From an uncultured Lachnospiraceae bacterium (lineage in GTDB: Bacteria; Bacillota; Clostridia; Lachnospirales; Lachnospiraceae): DNA of 54,526 nt. The stretch lies in assembly GCA_902780385.1 (NCBI GenBank), contig CACZFF010000026.1:1-54526 (forward strand), written 5' to 3'. Each line of letters opens with the position of its first letter. Positions within the stretch are counted from its first letter, which is position 1. The notes under the pieces were generated by a model. It saw only the letters and a program-made list of their open reading frames with translations, made no database searches and had not been told where the DNA came from. Below, in pieces: positions 25,901 through 33,694 of this stretch. A program made the position numbers and the translations under genes.

Positions 25901-26212
25901 AAATGTCCTCTCTGCGGCTACCCCCTCCAGCTGCGCTACAAAGCTGCCTACGGCCTGCGCCTCTACTTGTGTACAAATGATTCGGAGATCTGCGGCTTCA
26001 TGACCAATGACCTGCGAGGCGGCCGCATGTCCATTCTCAAGTGTGACCGCTGCGCCGACGGATATCTGATCGTCCGCACAAGACGTAAAACCGGCGAAGC
26101 TTTTCTGGGATGCACAAACTTCACACGGGATGGCAAAGGCTGCGGCCGCACAATGGGGTGGCCGGAATACCAGCAGAAGATGCGGTATGAGCCGGGATAT
26201 CGGAATATGTGA
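22937..26212 (+). CDS. UvrD/Rep-type DNA helicase with nuclease-like insertion and C-terminal zinc ribbons
   Basis: A 1091-residue SF1 helicase. Walker A AGAGAGKTTS is near residue 263, DEYQD (motif II) near 658, GDDWQSIYAFSG (motif III) near 688, and TAHASKGLGYDEV (motif V) near 868. Between motif Ia and motif II, residues about 430-490 (YEPVYRYH...YTPDFMIRQGDREIYIEHFG) look like a PD-(D/E)xK nuclease-fold insertion. The end (CPLCGYPL, CDRCADGYL, GCTNF) holds topoisomerase-like zinc ribbons. Likely role: DNA repair or recombination. The start at 22937 has no clear ribosome site and may lie further in. Residues about 164-211 are low complexity. Confidence 0.9.
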   Translation: MGNFEQKRKNKDYSFGSAVESVLSLLRAVKTTPASKRPADKYPKGRAEKLSDKHRRSRFPRRSLSELPEDLQEVFRLKKWLEKLEQENGYISAGTWQGLLQTGQKELQDLQVLREKQMLDLYCQKNGLHSARRVEEVLDLCGFTGKKHADLIAAEKLNQQGGDYTAREKPGRQGSDSAAADGLRKGAPDSKGEASGEANSEISGAGSGQPAWVRAHNARYLERALEEERDYLDHVLDAVDPQIRLDQAQRRMVLTDEDNCLVIAGAGAGKTTSVAAKVKYLVDRKGVKPEEILVISFTNKAVEELRARIQKDLGIPCPICTFHSAGNAVLHMQNPERVNIVDADKKFFVVRDYLRGKILQDPRLVHSLILFFASYFDAPLDEKNLEAFFRGIAQMRYTTMRSELDEYCAEIMDAQRKKKITIRNEVLRSAQEVEIANFLYRNGIDYVYEPVYRYHIEMARKPYTPDFMIRQGDREIYIEHFGITRDGRNSRYDEKRLRAYKDAVNEKVLLHRRHGTELIYTFSGYGDGRSLTEHLEEELRTHGVIFHPRSDEEILRKILQNEGNRYIRRLVMLICRFITNFKTDGYTEMQFAVMKESTQNVRTKLFLEICQACYLEYQKALQEIQAVDFEDMINESARALRECAEMKQRLGFKYIIVDEYQDISRQRFDLTKALREVCDAKVIAVGDDWQSIYAFSGSDITLFTQFQEKMGPAVMLRIENTYRNAQELIDIAGSFVQKNPAQITKTLHSAKRIEDPVIIYSYDASYKRYGMDSRSGANYNRGRAIEAALDHIVESRGLRTQEAAQEDVPARKCDSGKTKADPVRVLILGRYNFDGYKLEQTDLFTYRGKGKGRRIVSKKYPELQITFMTAHASKGLGYDEVIVINGQGGTYGFPSKIEDDPVLSLVLREDRVYAYAEERRLFYVAMTRTKNRVYFIAPLQEPSEFLLELLRDYKNVRLDDSTDLVGEEPDGKERFLHQTETGFAMDRKKCPLCGYPLQLRYKAAYGLRLYLCTNDSEICGFMTNDLRGGRMSILKCDRCADGYLIVRTRRKTGEAFLGCTNFTRDGKGCGRTMGWPEYQQKMRYEPGYRNM

Positions 26213-26214
26213 GG

Positions 26215-26246
26215 ATTGTCAAGGTTGTCAAGGGGACGGTTCTTCC
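26215..26246. repeat. Partial GGGGACGG repeat, class B half-element
   Basis: ATTGTCAAGG-TTGTCAAGGGGACGGTTCTTCC: a duplicated TTGTCAAGG followed by only one arm. The complementary arm is missing; the following sequence is the truncated Fe-S protein gene, whose stop codon lies inside the repeat. Confidence 0.85.
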
Positions 26247-26755
26247 TGCATGGAGATGGCCAGGATGTGGTTGGTCTTCTCTGTCATAAGAACAGACTCG
26301 TTGACAAAGACCCGCCCCAGCTTTGTATCCATTCCCAGGAAGAGATCCTTGATGAAATCCTCCTCCACATTGATGTATTGATAAAAAAGCTCACTCAGGT
26401 ATTTCTGATCAATATCACCCCGGGTCCGCATCAGGGAGAATTCGAAAAAGCCGATCATGGGCGGGGGAAGGACAAACTTGCGCACTCCGCGGTCATAGGA
26501 GTCTACCAGAAGCCCTTTCTCACAGAGACGGTCCAGGAGCTTCTCCGCTTTGGCCTCCGATGTGCCCCAGAGCTGGGCGGCTTTTTTCAGGGAAAAGGGA
26601 CGGATGGGAAGTTTGGCAACCCATTTTGCCTCTTTCTCTGTAAAAAGCACCTGCAGGATTTTTGTCAGCGTCTCAGAGGCCGGCGCGCCCTGCGTGAACC
26701 AGTTGATTCTGTCTTCCAGATTTCTATATGCATCTCTCGATGTCAGATGTCCCAT
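26228..26755 (-). pseudogene. 4Fe-4S-type protein, N-terminal part only (3'-truncated)
   Basis: 175 residues (MGHLTSRDAYRNLEDRINWF... LKKAAQLWGTSEAKAEKLLD... PPPMIGFFEFSLMRTRGD) match the N-terminal winged-helix-like region of clostridial 4Fe-4S-binding proteins, which normally continue into a ferredoxin-type cysteine domain. Here the frame ends SMQEEPSP and stops inside a class B half-repeat, with no cysteine cluster. I infer deletion of the 3' part at the repeat. GGAG lies eight bases before the ATG. A shortened product may still be made. Confidence 0.68.
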
Positions 26756-26786
26756 ATTCCAATCTCCATTCTTTCACGCAGGAGGA

Positions 26787-26870
26787 AGGGGACGGTTCTC
26801 TGTCTCCTTTTACCTATCAGGAGACAGAGAACCGTCCCCTGTCTTCTTCCGTCCTGTCTTCTTCCGTCCT
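26787..26870. repeat. GGGGACGG palindrome, class C, plus 15-bp tandem duplication
   Basis: AGGGGACGGTTCTCTGTCTCC and its complement (26787-26807, 26820-26840) form a 21-bp stem with a 12-base loop. It is followed by GTCTTCTTCCGTCCT twice in tandem (26841-26855, 26856-26870). It lies upstream of the truncated Fe-S gene. Confidence 0.92.
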
Positions 26871-27126
26871 GTCTCCGTGATTATCATATCATATCCGACT
26901 CTTTTTCAGGAGATGCCTTTTACCCTATGGGCTGCCCTATAGGGATCTGGGAATCTTGGATCTGGGGTGCGGGGTGGGGTCCTGATTTTACCATCCTGGT
27001 TCCCGAAATTTCTACATTTCTCGGCTTTTCGGCCATGGAATGACAAAAAAGACCTAAAACAGGCCTTTTTTATTTGTCCAAATCTTTATCAAAGCTGTCC
27101 CGAATGATATTTTCCGGACACGCTTG
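26871..27126. other. Intergenic region without a recognised gene
   Basis: Contains AAAAAGACCT-AAAAC-AGGCCTTTTT (27046-27070), a weak terminator-like hairpin, and GGGAATCTTGGATCTGGGGT, a G-rich stretch. Nothing coding is convincing. Confidence 0.4.
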
Positions 27127-27129
27127 CGA

Positions 27130-27214
27130 TGATACTATGTAGGCAGATCAAGGGAAACGACCTGATCAAATAACTCTTACAAAAACAAGAACTACCATTC
27201 AAAATCATCCGAAA
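27130..27214 (+). promoter_or_regulatory. Promoter and conserved leader of small protein 1
   Basis: Extended -10 TG-A-TACTAT (27130-27138), then near the predicted transcript start a hairpin GATCA/TGATC (27146-27150, 27163-27167) whose loop contains AGGGAAA, then the box AATCATCCGAAA (27203-27214). The same three elements in the same order precede small protein 2. Confidence 0.65.
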
Positions 27215-27292
27215 GAAAACAAGAAAAGATTCAGTAAGAGAAAGGAAACAAGCGGATGATGAGCCGTTTCAGCGGCAGGAGGTTTATATATT

Positions 27293-27529
27293 ATGAAGAT
27301 CAGAACAGCAAACGAACTCAAAGAACTCAACGCAGCACTTAACAATTGCACTGATACCGTATGGCTCATGGGGCCCAACGATGAGTGCTACAATATGAAG
27401 AACGAGGAAGAGTACATCGAAGGTATCATCAGACTGGCCGAAGACAACGACGAGCAGCTCGGTTTCTTCACCGCTTCCTATGAAGATGAGAAGACCATGA
27501 TGCACTTCCTGGAGAAGATGGCAGCATAA
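27293..27529 (+). CDS. Small acidic protein of unknown function, paralog 1
   Basis: A 78-residue protein: MKIRTANELKELNAALNNCT, DTVWLMGPNDECYNMKNEEE and a C-terminal YEDEKTMMHFLEKMAA. It resembles small uncharacterised clostridial proteins of the pattern N-K-A-L-x-x-C...V-W-L...Y-N-x-K...D-E-x-x-x-M-x-F. AGGAGG nine bases upstream is a strong ribosome site. No signal peptide or membrane segment. It is about 40% similar to the protein at 27971 and shares its leader, so the two are duplicates. Ends at a good terminator. Function unknown. Confidence 0.85.
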   Translation: MKIRTANELKELNAALNNCTDTVWLMGPNDECYNMKNEEEYIEGIIRLAEDNDEQLGFFTASYEDEKTMMHFLEKMAA

Positions 27530-27611
27530 TATAAGTCTGCATAACTAAAATGCTAAAATGTCTCCCCAATAAGGAGTACCCCCCCTATTTTATATATACA
27601 CAAGCCAAGAG

Positions 27612-27656
27612 ACCGCCGTACTGGACATAAGCGTCAGTGCGGCGGTTTTCTTTTTG
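27612..27656 (+). terminator. Terminator of small protein 1
   Basis: ACCGCCGTACTG/CAGTGCGGCGGT (27612-27623, 27635-27646), 12 pairs with one G-U, followed by TTTCTTTTT. Confidence 0.9.
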
Positions 27657-27849
27657 TGAAAAACAGGTATGAAAAATGTATGGGAATTGAGCTGAATTGA
27701 ACCGATTTAGTCCATATCCTTATAATATTTTGGCTGAAAACATATTAATTTCTAAAATACTGCTGTAAAATGCAGGAAAACGTACTTTTCACAGGTCCTG
27801 TTCTTTATAAATCATGTCCATAAGCTGCCTTATTTCCATGTGATCCGGA

Positions 27850-27944
27850 TGGTACTATATACTCAGATCAAGGGAAAACATGATCAGAAAACATAAGATC
27901 TGTCGTGCGGACAGATATCAAAAAATATAACAATCATCCGAAAA
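27850..27944 (+). promoter_or_regulatory. Promoter and conserved leader of small protein 2
   Basis: Extended -10 TG-G-TACTAT (27850-27858), hairpin GATCA/TGATC (27866-27870, 27881-27885) with AGGGAAA in the loop, and AATCATCCGAAAA (27932-27944). Matches 27130-27214 element by element, while the intervening bases differ. Confidence 0.65.
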
Positions 27945-27970
27945 GGAAATCAAAAAAGGAGGAAAAGACC

Positions 27971-28207
27971 ATGACAACAAGGACACAGAACGAAGTAAAG
28001 AATTTCAACGAAGCGATCAGCAGATGCAGGATGCCTGTTTTTCTGGTCTCTTCCGACGGTACACAGTATAATATGAAGTCCGCAGACCAGAACAAGGCCG
28101 GCATGGACAGATGGATCAAGGACCGAAACAATGAGATGGAAATCTTTACCTGCGACCTGGAAGATGAGATGATCATGATGAGTTTTCTTCTCAATAAGGC
28201 TGCATGA
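27971..28207 (+). CDS. Small protein of unknown function, paralog 2
   Basis: A 78-residue protein (MTTRTQNEVKNFNEAISRCR, PVFLVSSDGTQYNMKSADQN, LEDEMIMMSFLLNKAA). It aligns end to end without gaps with the protein at 27293: same length, shared N-x-A-I/L...C, Y-N-M-K and D-E...M-M-x-F-L...A-A. AGGAGG lies eight bases before the ATG at 27971; an in-frame ATG-like start at 27905 lies in the leader and is not used. Function unknown. Confidence 0.85.
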   Translation: MTTRTQNEVKNFNEAISRCRMPVFLVSSDGTQYNMKSADQNKAGMDRWIKDRNNEMEIFTCDLEDEMIMMSFLLNKAA

Positions 28208-28292
28208 AAGACCGGCGGATATTCTGCAGTGATCAGGCAGACAGCTGTATCAACAAGTGATTGTTGTAACTAAATAGTTGAGAGTATAAAAA

Positions 28293-28340
28293 ACGAGCCA
28301 GAGGGAGCTGTTACCAGCGGCCTTTGGCTCGTATTATTTT
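28293..28340 (+). terminator. Terminator of small protein 2
   Basis: ACGAGCCAGAGG/CCTTTGGCTCGT (28293-28304, 28321-28332), 12 pairs with one G-U, then ATTATTTTC. Confidence 0.75.
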
Positions 28341-28393
28341 CTCTATCTATTTTTTCATGCATAGTTTCCGCCAGAAAAACCCGAGTTGTTACG

Positions 28394-28448
28394 CGCGCGG
28401 TGCATGCAAAGCATCTAACAAAGCTTCGCATTGTTGAATCACCGCGCG
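28394..28448. repeat. Intergenic nested hairpin
   Basis: CGCGCGGTG (28394-28402) pairs with CACCGCGCG (28440-28448), enclosing TAACAA/TTGTT with AGCTTCGCA in the loop. CG-rich stems in otherwise AT-rich DNA. No coding frame fits. Confidence 0.75.
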
Positions 28449-28735
28449 CTGCGTTACATGTACACGCCCTTCGAGAGGCCGTGTATTGTAACTTTAGGGC
28501 AGCAGACTCATGTTCAGCTTGTGCAGGTGACTTGTTCGATAAGAGATTGTCCGATAAAATATGATATATCAATAAAAAAACTATTGATATAAAACTGATC
28601 GATAAAGGAAAAAGGCCAGAGGGCACAACCGCTTTCTGCGGATGATTGACGCATTCCGCAGAAGATACATGATACGTGCATATTGACTTACGTATAGGCC
28701 CGTATAAGCCACAGGAGCGCACGCTTTTTTAAACC
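28449..28735. other. Intergenic region before the SUV3-like helicase
   Basis: AT-rich, with TTGTTCGATAAGAGATTGTCCGATAAAATATG (28531 onward) showing a repeated CGATAA word (three copies to 28605). May contain the helicase promoter; no convincing -35/-10 pair chosen. Confidence 0.35.
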
Positions 28736-31700
28736 ATGAAGAAAAAGAGAAACAAAAAAAACAACAGAGCTAATGAAGTTCATGGAACCCATGGAACCGC
28801 TGAAGAGAAAACAGATAAGCAGCCAATGTCTGTAAATCCGGCGGCCGATTTGGAACAGTCCCTGAAAAGCAGGATGGACGTCATGAAGTACCGCGGGCAG
28901 ATCAGGGATATCCGGGTCAGTGAGAGCAAAAGCGGCAGGAGTCTGATCGTGACGATTCTTCCGGAGGGAGAAATCGTGTCCTTCGGCACGATCACTGTCG
29001 ATTTAAGCGGTATTGACAGTGCCGCAAAATGGAAGAGAAAGAAAAAAACGGTCTACGGCAATGTAAACGGACTCACACCGCGCGTGAATCCCGCCTTTTA
29101 TCAAAAGCTTCGGGAAGAGGTCAATGCCGCACTGCAGAGATGGAGACAGGCGCATCCTTTTTCCGATGAGATGAGAGACGCGCTTCACTCCGGGGCTGCC
29201 AGGGAGTTTTTCGGCTCCCGCAGGATGGAGACACTTCGCTTTCTGGCCGGAAAAGGCATGCCCGGCTCCGTCAATATGCGGACAACATTTACTGCAAATG
29301 CCCTGGAAGCAGAATGGAAAAGCCATCCCTACAAAGCGGTATGTGATTTTCGGACAGGGAAGATCACCTTTTCCCTGTCGAGAGCGGACTCACTGTATGA
29401 GCGTTTTTCCCGCTCCATGAAAGAAATCAGGATGCTGGGAGAAATCAATGCTTATCTGAAGGAAAAAGAGATCCCGGCCAAGGTATCCTATGCGGGGAAG
29501 CCGGGGAGTTTTCAGCTTACATTTCCCTTTGCATTGTCCACGGAAACCGAGACGGTGGCCGTCGAAAAATCCTATAAAAGGATCGTTCTGGCCGCATACC
29601 GCAGCGCCCGGGAGAAGGCGGATCAAAAAGAAAAGGAAGCAGAAAACCTCTTAAAGACCTGTCCGTATTACGGCACTTATATAGCCCAGGCTGCCATGAC
29701 CACGATTGAGGAGAATGGAAACAGGCTGACAAGGGCACAGACTGTGAATCTCCTGCGGGGGACCAATATCTCGGATGATTACGTGATCGGGGAATATGCA
29801 GGAAAATACAACCTGATCCCCAAGGCAGAACTGGCAGAGATTCTGAATGTTCTGACCCAGTTCGATATCATCCGTGAGAAGCGCGTGCACGGGGAGTACC
29901 AGGATTATTATGTCTGCTATGTCTCGGCACGGGGTAAGCTCCTTGAGCGCCTGCAGAGTGAGCCTGCTCTCAAAAAGAATCCGGTTACAGAGCAGGAATA
30001 CCATCTGGTCTTAAAGGCGGTCCGGGAAGATATTCCCATCCTTTCTGCCAGAGAAAGGCAGAAGCTTCTGAAGGCCATTGTGGAAAAGCCTGGTCTTTTC
30101 CTGACTGATCCGGCACTTGTTCTGGACTGTGTCGAGCGGATGGGGGAGCCGGCCGCCGATTACCTGAAGACATATTTCAAAGAAGAGGGAGACAGAAATA
30201 ACAGAAAAATCCTGAAGCTGCTTGTGAATGCAGCTGACGGCAAGGGGAAAGAACTTCCCAAAAACGGCGCGGATGTTTTCCGGGAGAGAAGGGAACAGAA
30301 ACGGCGGGAGAAGGAGGAGGCACAGAGAAGGGACAGGCGGCTCTTTGACCTGGTGCTGACAGGGATCCCCGACAATTACGTTGACCTCTATCCTGCCGCC
30401 AGGATGATGCACAGGAAGTTTGTGCTCCATATAGGACCGACCAATTCCGGCAAGACCCACGATGCCATTGAAGAACTCATGCGGGCGGAAACCGGAATCT
30501 ATCTGGCCCCGCTGCGCCTTCTGGCCTACGAGCAGTATGAGAGACTGAACCGGGCGGAATGCCCCTGTTCCCTGGTGACCGGAGAGGAACAGTATCTGAT
30601 CGAGCGCGCGCGGCATCAGTCATCCACTATCGAGATGCTCAGCTTCAAGACCTATTATGATGTGGCGGTCATTGACGAGGCCCAGATGATTGCGGACAGA
30701 GCCCGCGGCGGCGCCTGGACAGCCGCCATCATGGGCGTCTGCGCGGAGACCGTGCATATCTGCGCCGCCCCGGAAGCGGAACAGAGGCTGATCGGGATCA
30801 TCAAAGACTGCGGGGACGAGTACAGCATAGTCCGCCACAAGAGGATGACACCCCTGGTCTATGAAGATAAAATTGTCTCCTTCCCGGAAGATGTGAGGGC
30901 AGGAGATGCCCTGATCGTTTTTTCCAGAAGGAATGTTCATGCTGTCGCCGCCCAGCTGCGGAAAAAACATGTCAAGTGCAGTATAATCTATGGTGCCCTT
31001 CCCTATGACGTTCGCCACAGACAGGCGGAGCTGTTCGCGGAAAAGAAAACCGACGTGGTGGTTGCCACGGACGCGATCGGCATGGGCATGAACCTGCCCA
31101 TCCGGCGCGTGGTCCTGATGGAGACTGTCAAATACGACGGCTTTAACAGACGCCATCTGAACTATGGAGAAATTGCCCAGATCATCGGCAGGGCGGGAAG
31201 ATTCGGCATTTACGACGTGGGTTACTGCGCGACCGCCAACGGCGATATGACAGTAAAAAAAGCCGTCAACAGGAACCTGGATCCCATTGAGAAAGCCGTG
31301 ATCGACTTTCCGGAAACCCTTCTGACAGTGGATGCTCCCATCCTGGACCTGATCAGGAAATGGGAGCAGGTCATACCTGCAGAGGGATGGCAGAAAGAAT
31401 CTGTCGAGCAGATCCTCCGCCTGGCGGAAATGACCGACAGCCTGCATGCGCCCAAACGCCTGGCCTACGACTTCCTGACCGTCCCTTTTGAGGACGACAA
31501 CAACGAACTGCTGGATATCTGGTATGATATTTTCAAACTGGAAGTCAGGGGCGAAAAATACAGCATCTATGACCGGGTCGCTGCGATTACCCTGAAAAAT
31601 CCTGCTTCCGCTGACTCGATCGATGCCCTGGAACAGCAGCACCATGTGCTGGACCTCTACTTTGCCCTGGCCCGCAAGTTCCAGCCGGAGGAAAGCACAC

Positions 31701-31858
31701 TTGGCTTTATCATGGACAAAAAGAGGGACTGCTCGGAGCGGATCATGAAGGTTCTGGAGCGCCAGGGCTTCAAGGAGAAGCGATGCAAATCCTGCGGCAG
31801 GATGCTGCCCTGGAATCATCCCTACGGAATCTGTGACCGCTGCTGGAACCCATACTAA
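28736..31858 (+). CDS. SUV3-like ATP-dependent RNA helicase
   Basis: A 1040-residue protein. The helicase core begins after residue 550: GPTNSGKTHDAIE (Walker A, about 566), DEAQMI (about 645), FSRRNVHAVAAQLRKK, ATDAIGMGMNLP (about 778) and QIIGRAGRFG (about 815). These are the motifs of SUV3, the mitochondrial degradosome helicase, which has scattered bacterial homologs. The last 25 residues have CKSCGRMLPWNHPYGICDRC, a zinc ribbon not present in mitochondrial SUV3. The 550-residue N-terminal part matches nothing I recognise. Likely role: unwinding structured RNA for decay. Ribosome site weak; start uncertain. Confidence 0.88.
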   Translation: MKKKRNKKNNRANEVHGTHGTAEEKTDKQPMSVNPAADLEQSLKSRMDVMKYRGQIRDIRVSESKSGRSLIVTILPEGEIVSFGTITVDLSGIDSAAKWKRKKKTVYGNVNGLTPRVNPAFYQKLREEVNAALQRWRQAHPFSDEMRDALHSGAAREFFGSRRMETLRFLAGKGMPGSVNMRTTFTANALEAEWKSHPYKAVCDFRTGKITFSLSRADSLYERFSRSMKEIRMLGEINAYLKEKEIPAKVSYAGKPGSFQLTFPFALSTETETVAVEKSYKRIVLAAYRSAREKADQKEKEAENLLKTCPYYGTYIAQAAMTTIEENGNRLTRAQTVNLLRGTNISDDYVIGEYAGKYNLIPKAELAEILNVLTQFDIIREKRVHGEYQDYYVCYVSARGKLLERLQSEPALKKNPVTEQEYHLVLKAVREDIPILSARERQKLLKAIVEKPGLFLTDPALVLDCVERMGEPAADYLKTYFKEEGDRNNRKILKLLVNAADGKGKELPKNGADVFRERREQKRREKEEAQRRDRRLFDLVLTGIPDNYVDLYPAARMMHRKFVLHIGPTNSGKTHDAIEELMRAETGIYLAPLRLLAYEQYERLNRAECPCSLVTGEEQYLIERARHQSSTIEMLSFKTYYDVAVIDEAQMIADRARGGAWTAAIMGVCAETVHICAAPEAEQRLIGIIKDCGDEYSIVRHKRMTPLVYEDKIVSFPEDVRAGDALIVFSRRNVHAVAAQLRKKHVKCSIIYGALPYDVRHRQAELFAEKKTDVVVATDAIGMGMNLPIRRVVLMETVKYDGFNRRHLNYGEIAQIIGRAGRFGIYDVGYCATANGDMTVKKAVNRNLDPIEKAVIDFPETLLTVDAPILDLIRKWEQVIPAEGWQKESVEQILRLAEMTDSLHAPKRLAYDFLTVPFEDDNNELLDIWYDIFKLEVRGEKYSIYDRVAAITLKNPASADSIDALEQQHHVLDLYFALARKFQPEESTLGFIMDKKRDCSERIMKVLERQGFKEKRCKSCGRMLPWNHPYGICDRCWNPY

Positions 31859-31874
31859 AGAGGGAGGAGACAGA

Positions 31875-31927
31875 GGGGAGGTTCTGGCTGTCCCATTGAA
31901 TAGAATGGGACAGTCAGAACCGTCCCC
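31875..31927. repeat. GGGGACGG-type palindrome, class C variant
   Basis: GGTTCTGGCTGTCCCATT (31880-31897) pairs with AATGGGACAGTCAGAACC (31904-31921); the flanks AGGGGA and CGTCCCC give the family core. It begins 16 bases after the helicase stop codon. Confidence 0.88.
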
Positions 31928-31955
31928 AGTGTCCCAAGCAAGGGAGTATATAAAA

Positions 31956-32513
31956 ATGACTGAAAAAGAAAAAATGCTCCGGCAGGAGCTGTATGATGCC
32001 AATTATGATGAGAGTCTGATTGCGGACAGGACGCGCTGCAAGGTCCTCTGTCAGAAATACAACAACCTCCCCATCGATGACTTCGAGGCGCGGGAAAAAT
32101 TGATCAAGGAGATCCTGGGCAAGACCGGGAAGGCAGTGTACATCGAACCGGATTTCTGGTGCGACTACGGATGGAACATCAAGGTCGGGGAGAATTTCTA
32201 TGCCAACCACGGGCTGGTCATTCTGGACGGGGGCGGAGTCACTTTCGGTGACAATGTCTTCATTGCGCCTTCCTGCGGTTTTCATACGGCGGGACATCCG
32301 ATTGACTATGAGCGCCGGAACAAGGGACTGGAATATGCCTATCCCATTAAAGTCGGCGACAATGTCTGGATCGGGGCGGGGGTGCAGGTCATGCCCGGCG
32401 TGACGATCGGCAGCGATGTCGTGATCGGCGGCGGAAGTGTCGTGACAAAAGACATTCCGGATCACAGTGTGGCAGTCGGCAATCCCTGCAGGGTGATTCG
32501 GAAAACAGAGTGA
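31956..32513 (+). CDS. Sugar O-acetyltransferase (maltose/galactoside type, hexapeptide repeat)
   Basis: A 185-residue left-handed beta-helix acetyltransferase. N-terminal Mac domain (EKEKMLRQELYDANYDESLI, CQKYNNLP) and hexapeptide repeats with the catalytic histidine segment FHTAGHPID and VWIGAGVQVMPGVTIG, GGGSVVTKDIPDHSV. It transfers acetyl from acetyl-CoA to the 6-hydroxyl of maltose, glucose or galactosides. GGGAG precedes the ATG at 31956; the frame extends upstream through the repeat but has no ribosome site there. Confidence 0.94.
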   Translation: MTEKEKMLRQELYDANYDESLIADRTRCKVLCQKYNNLPIDDFEAREKLIKEILGKTGKAVYIEPDFWCDYGWNIKVGENFYANHGLVILDGGGVTFGDNVFIAPSCGFHTAGHPIDYERRNKGLEYAYPIKVGDNVWIGAGVQVMPGVTIGSDVVIGGGSVVTKDIPDHSVAVGNPCRVIRKTE

Positions 32514-32600
32514 ATAGTATTGTCAATACGATATTTTTCACTCCGGTATGTTCGGAAAGGAAGGAAAAAACGTGAAACTGATACAGTTGGAGGACAGACA

Positions 32601-33665
32601 ATGAAAGAATACAAAATCGCAGTAGTCGCCGGCGACGGGATCGGCCCCGAAGTCATGGCGGAATGCAAAAAGGTACTTACAGCAGCGGCGGAACTGAACG
32701 GCGGATTCCGCTTTGTTTTCACAGATTTTCCCTGGGGATGCCAGTATTATCTAAAGACCGGGCAGATGATGCCGGAGGACGGCATTGAGACCTTGCGCGG
32801 ATATGATGCCATCCTGTTGGGGGCCGTGGGCTATCCCGGAGTTCCGGACAATATCTCCCTCCGTGACCTTTTGATCCGGATCCGCCACGACTTTGACCAG
32901 TACATCAATCTCCGTCCGGTCAGGCTTCTCAAGGGAGCAGACTGCCCGCTGAAGGATGTGAAGATCGAAGATGTCAACATGACATTTATCCGCGAGAACA
33001 CCGAGGGTGAGTACTCCGGACAGGGAGCATGGCTCTATAAGGGACAGCCGGGCGAAGTGGTCATTCAGGACAGTGTTTTCTCCAGAAAAGGGACCGAGCG
33101 GGTCATCCGCTATGCTTATGAACTGGCAAAAAAAGAGGGCAAGACCCTGACCAGTATCAGCAAGGCCAATGCCCTCAACTATTCCATGGTCTTCTGGGAC
33201 CAGATTTTCCGCGAAGTCGGACAGGAATATCCTGAAGTGGAGACACATTCCCTCCTGGTGGATGCAGCCTCCATGTTCATGGTCAAGGATCCTTCCCGAT
33301 TCCAGATCGTGGTCACTTCCAACCTCTTCGGCGACATTCTTACCGACCTGGGAGCTGCCATTGCCGGCGGCATGGGCCTGGCGGCGGGCGCCAACCTGAA
33401 CCCGGAACGGAAATTCCCCTCCATGTTCGAGCCCATTCACGGCTCCGCTCCGGATATCGCGGGAACACAGACTGCCAACCCGCTGGCAGCCATCTGGTCC
33501 GCCTCCCAGCTCCTCGATTTCTTCGGACATGAAGACCTGGGCAGAAAGATCCTGGACACCATGGAAGAAATGCTGACTGACCACAGAGAATCCCTTACCC
33601 CCGACCAGGGCGGAAATGCGACGACATCCGCCTGCGGCGATGCATTTGTGGAATTATTAAAATAA
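32601..33665 (+). CDS. Tartrate dehydrogenase / D-malate dehydrogenase (decarboxylating)
   Basis: A 354-residue member of the isocitrate/isopropylmalate dehydrogenase superfamily: VVAGDGIGPEV at the N-terminus, INLRPVRLLKGADCPL, IRENTEGEYSGQG, the catalytic lysine in SISKANALNYSMVFWD, and VTSNLFGDILTDLGAA with metal-binding aspartates. The pattern after RPV favours the tartrate/D-malate branch over leuB, and no leu genes are near. GGAGG lies seven bases before the ATG at 32601; an ATG at 32520 is not supported. It follows the acetyltransferase by 87 bp in the same direction. Confidence 0.9.
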   Translation: MKEYKIAVVAGDGIGPEVMAECKKVLTAAAELNGGFRFVFTDFPWGCQYYLKTGQMMPEDGIETLRGYDAILLGAVGYPGVPDNISLRDLLIRIRHDFDQYINLRPVRLLKGADCPLKDVKIEDVNMTFIRENTEGEYSGQGAWLYKGQPGEVVIQDSVFSRKGTERVIRYAYELAKKEGKTLTSISKANALNYSMVFWDQIFREVGQEYPEVETHSLLVDAASMFMVKDPSRFQIVVTSNLFGDILTDLGAAIAGGMGLAAGANLNPERKFPSMFEPIHGSAPDIAGTQTANPLAAIWSASQLLDFFGHEDLGRKILDTMEEMLTDHRESLTPDQGGNATTSACGDAFVELLK

Positions 33666-33694
33666 GGGTTGTCAACCGCCTCCCCTCGCCCCCG

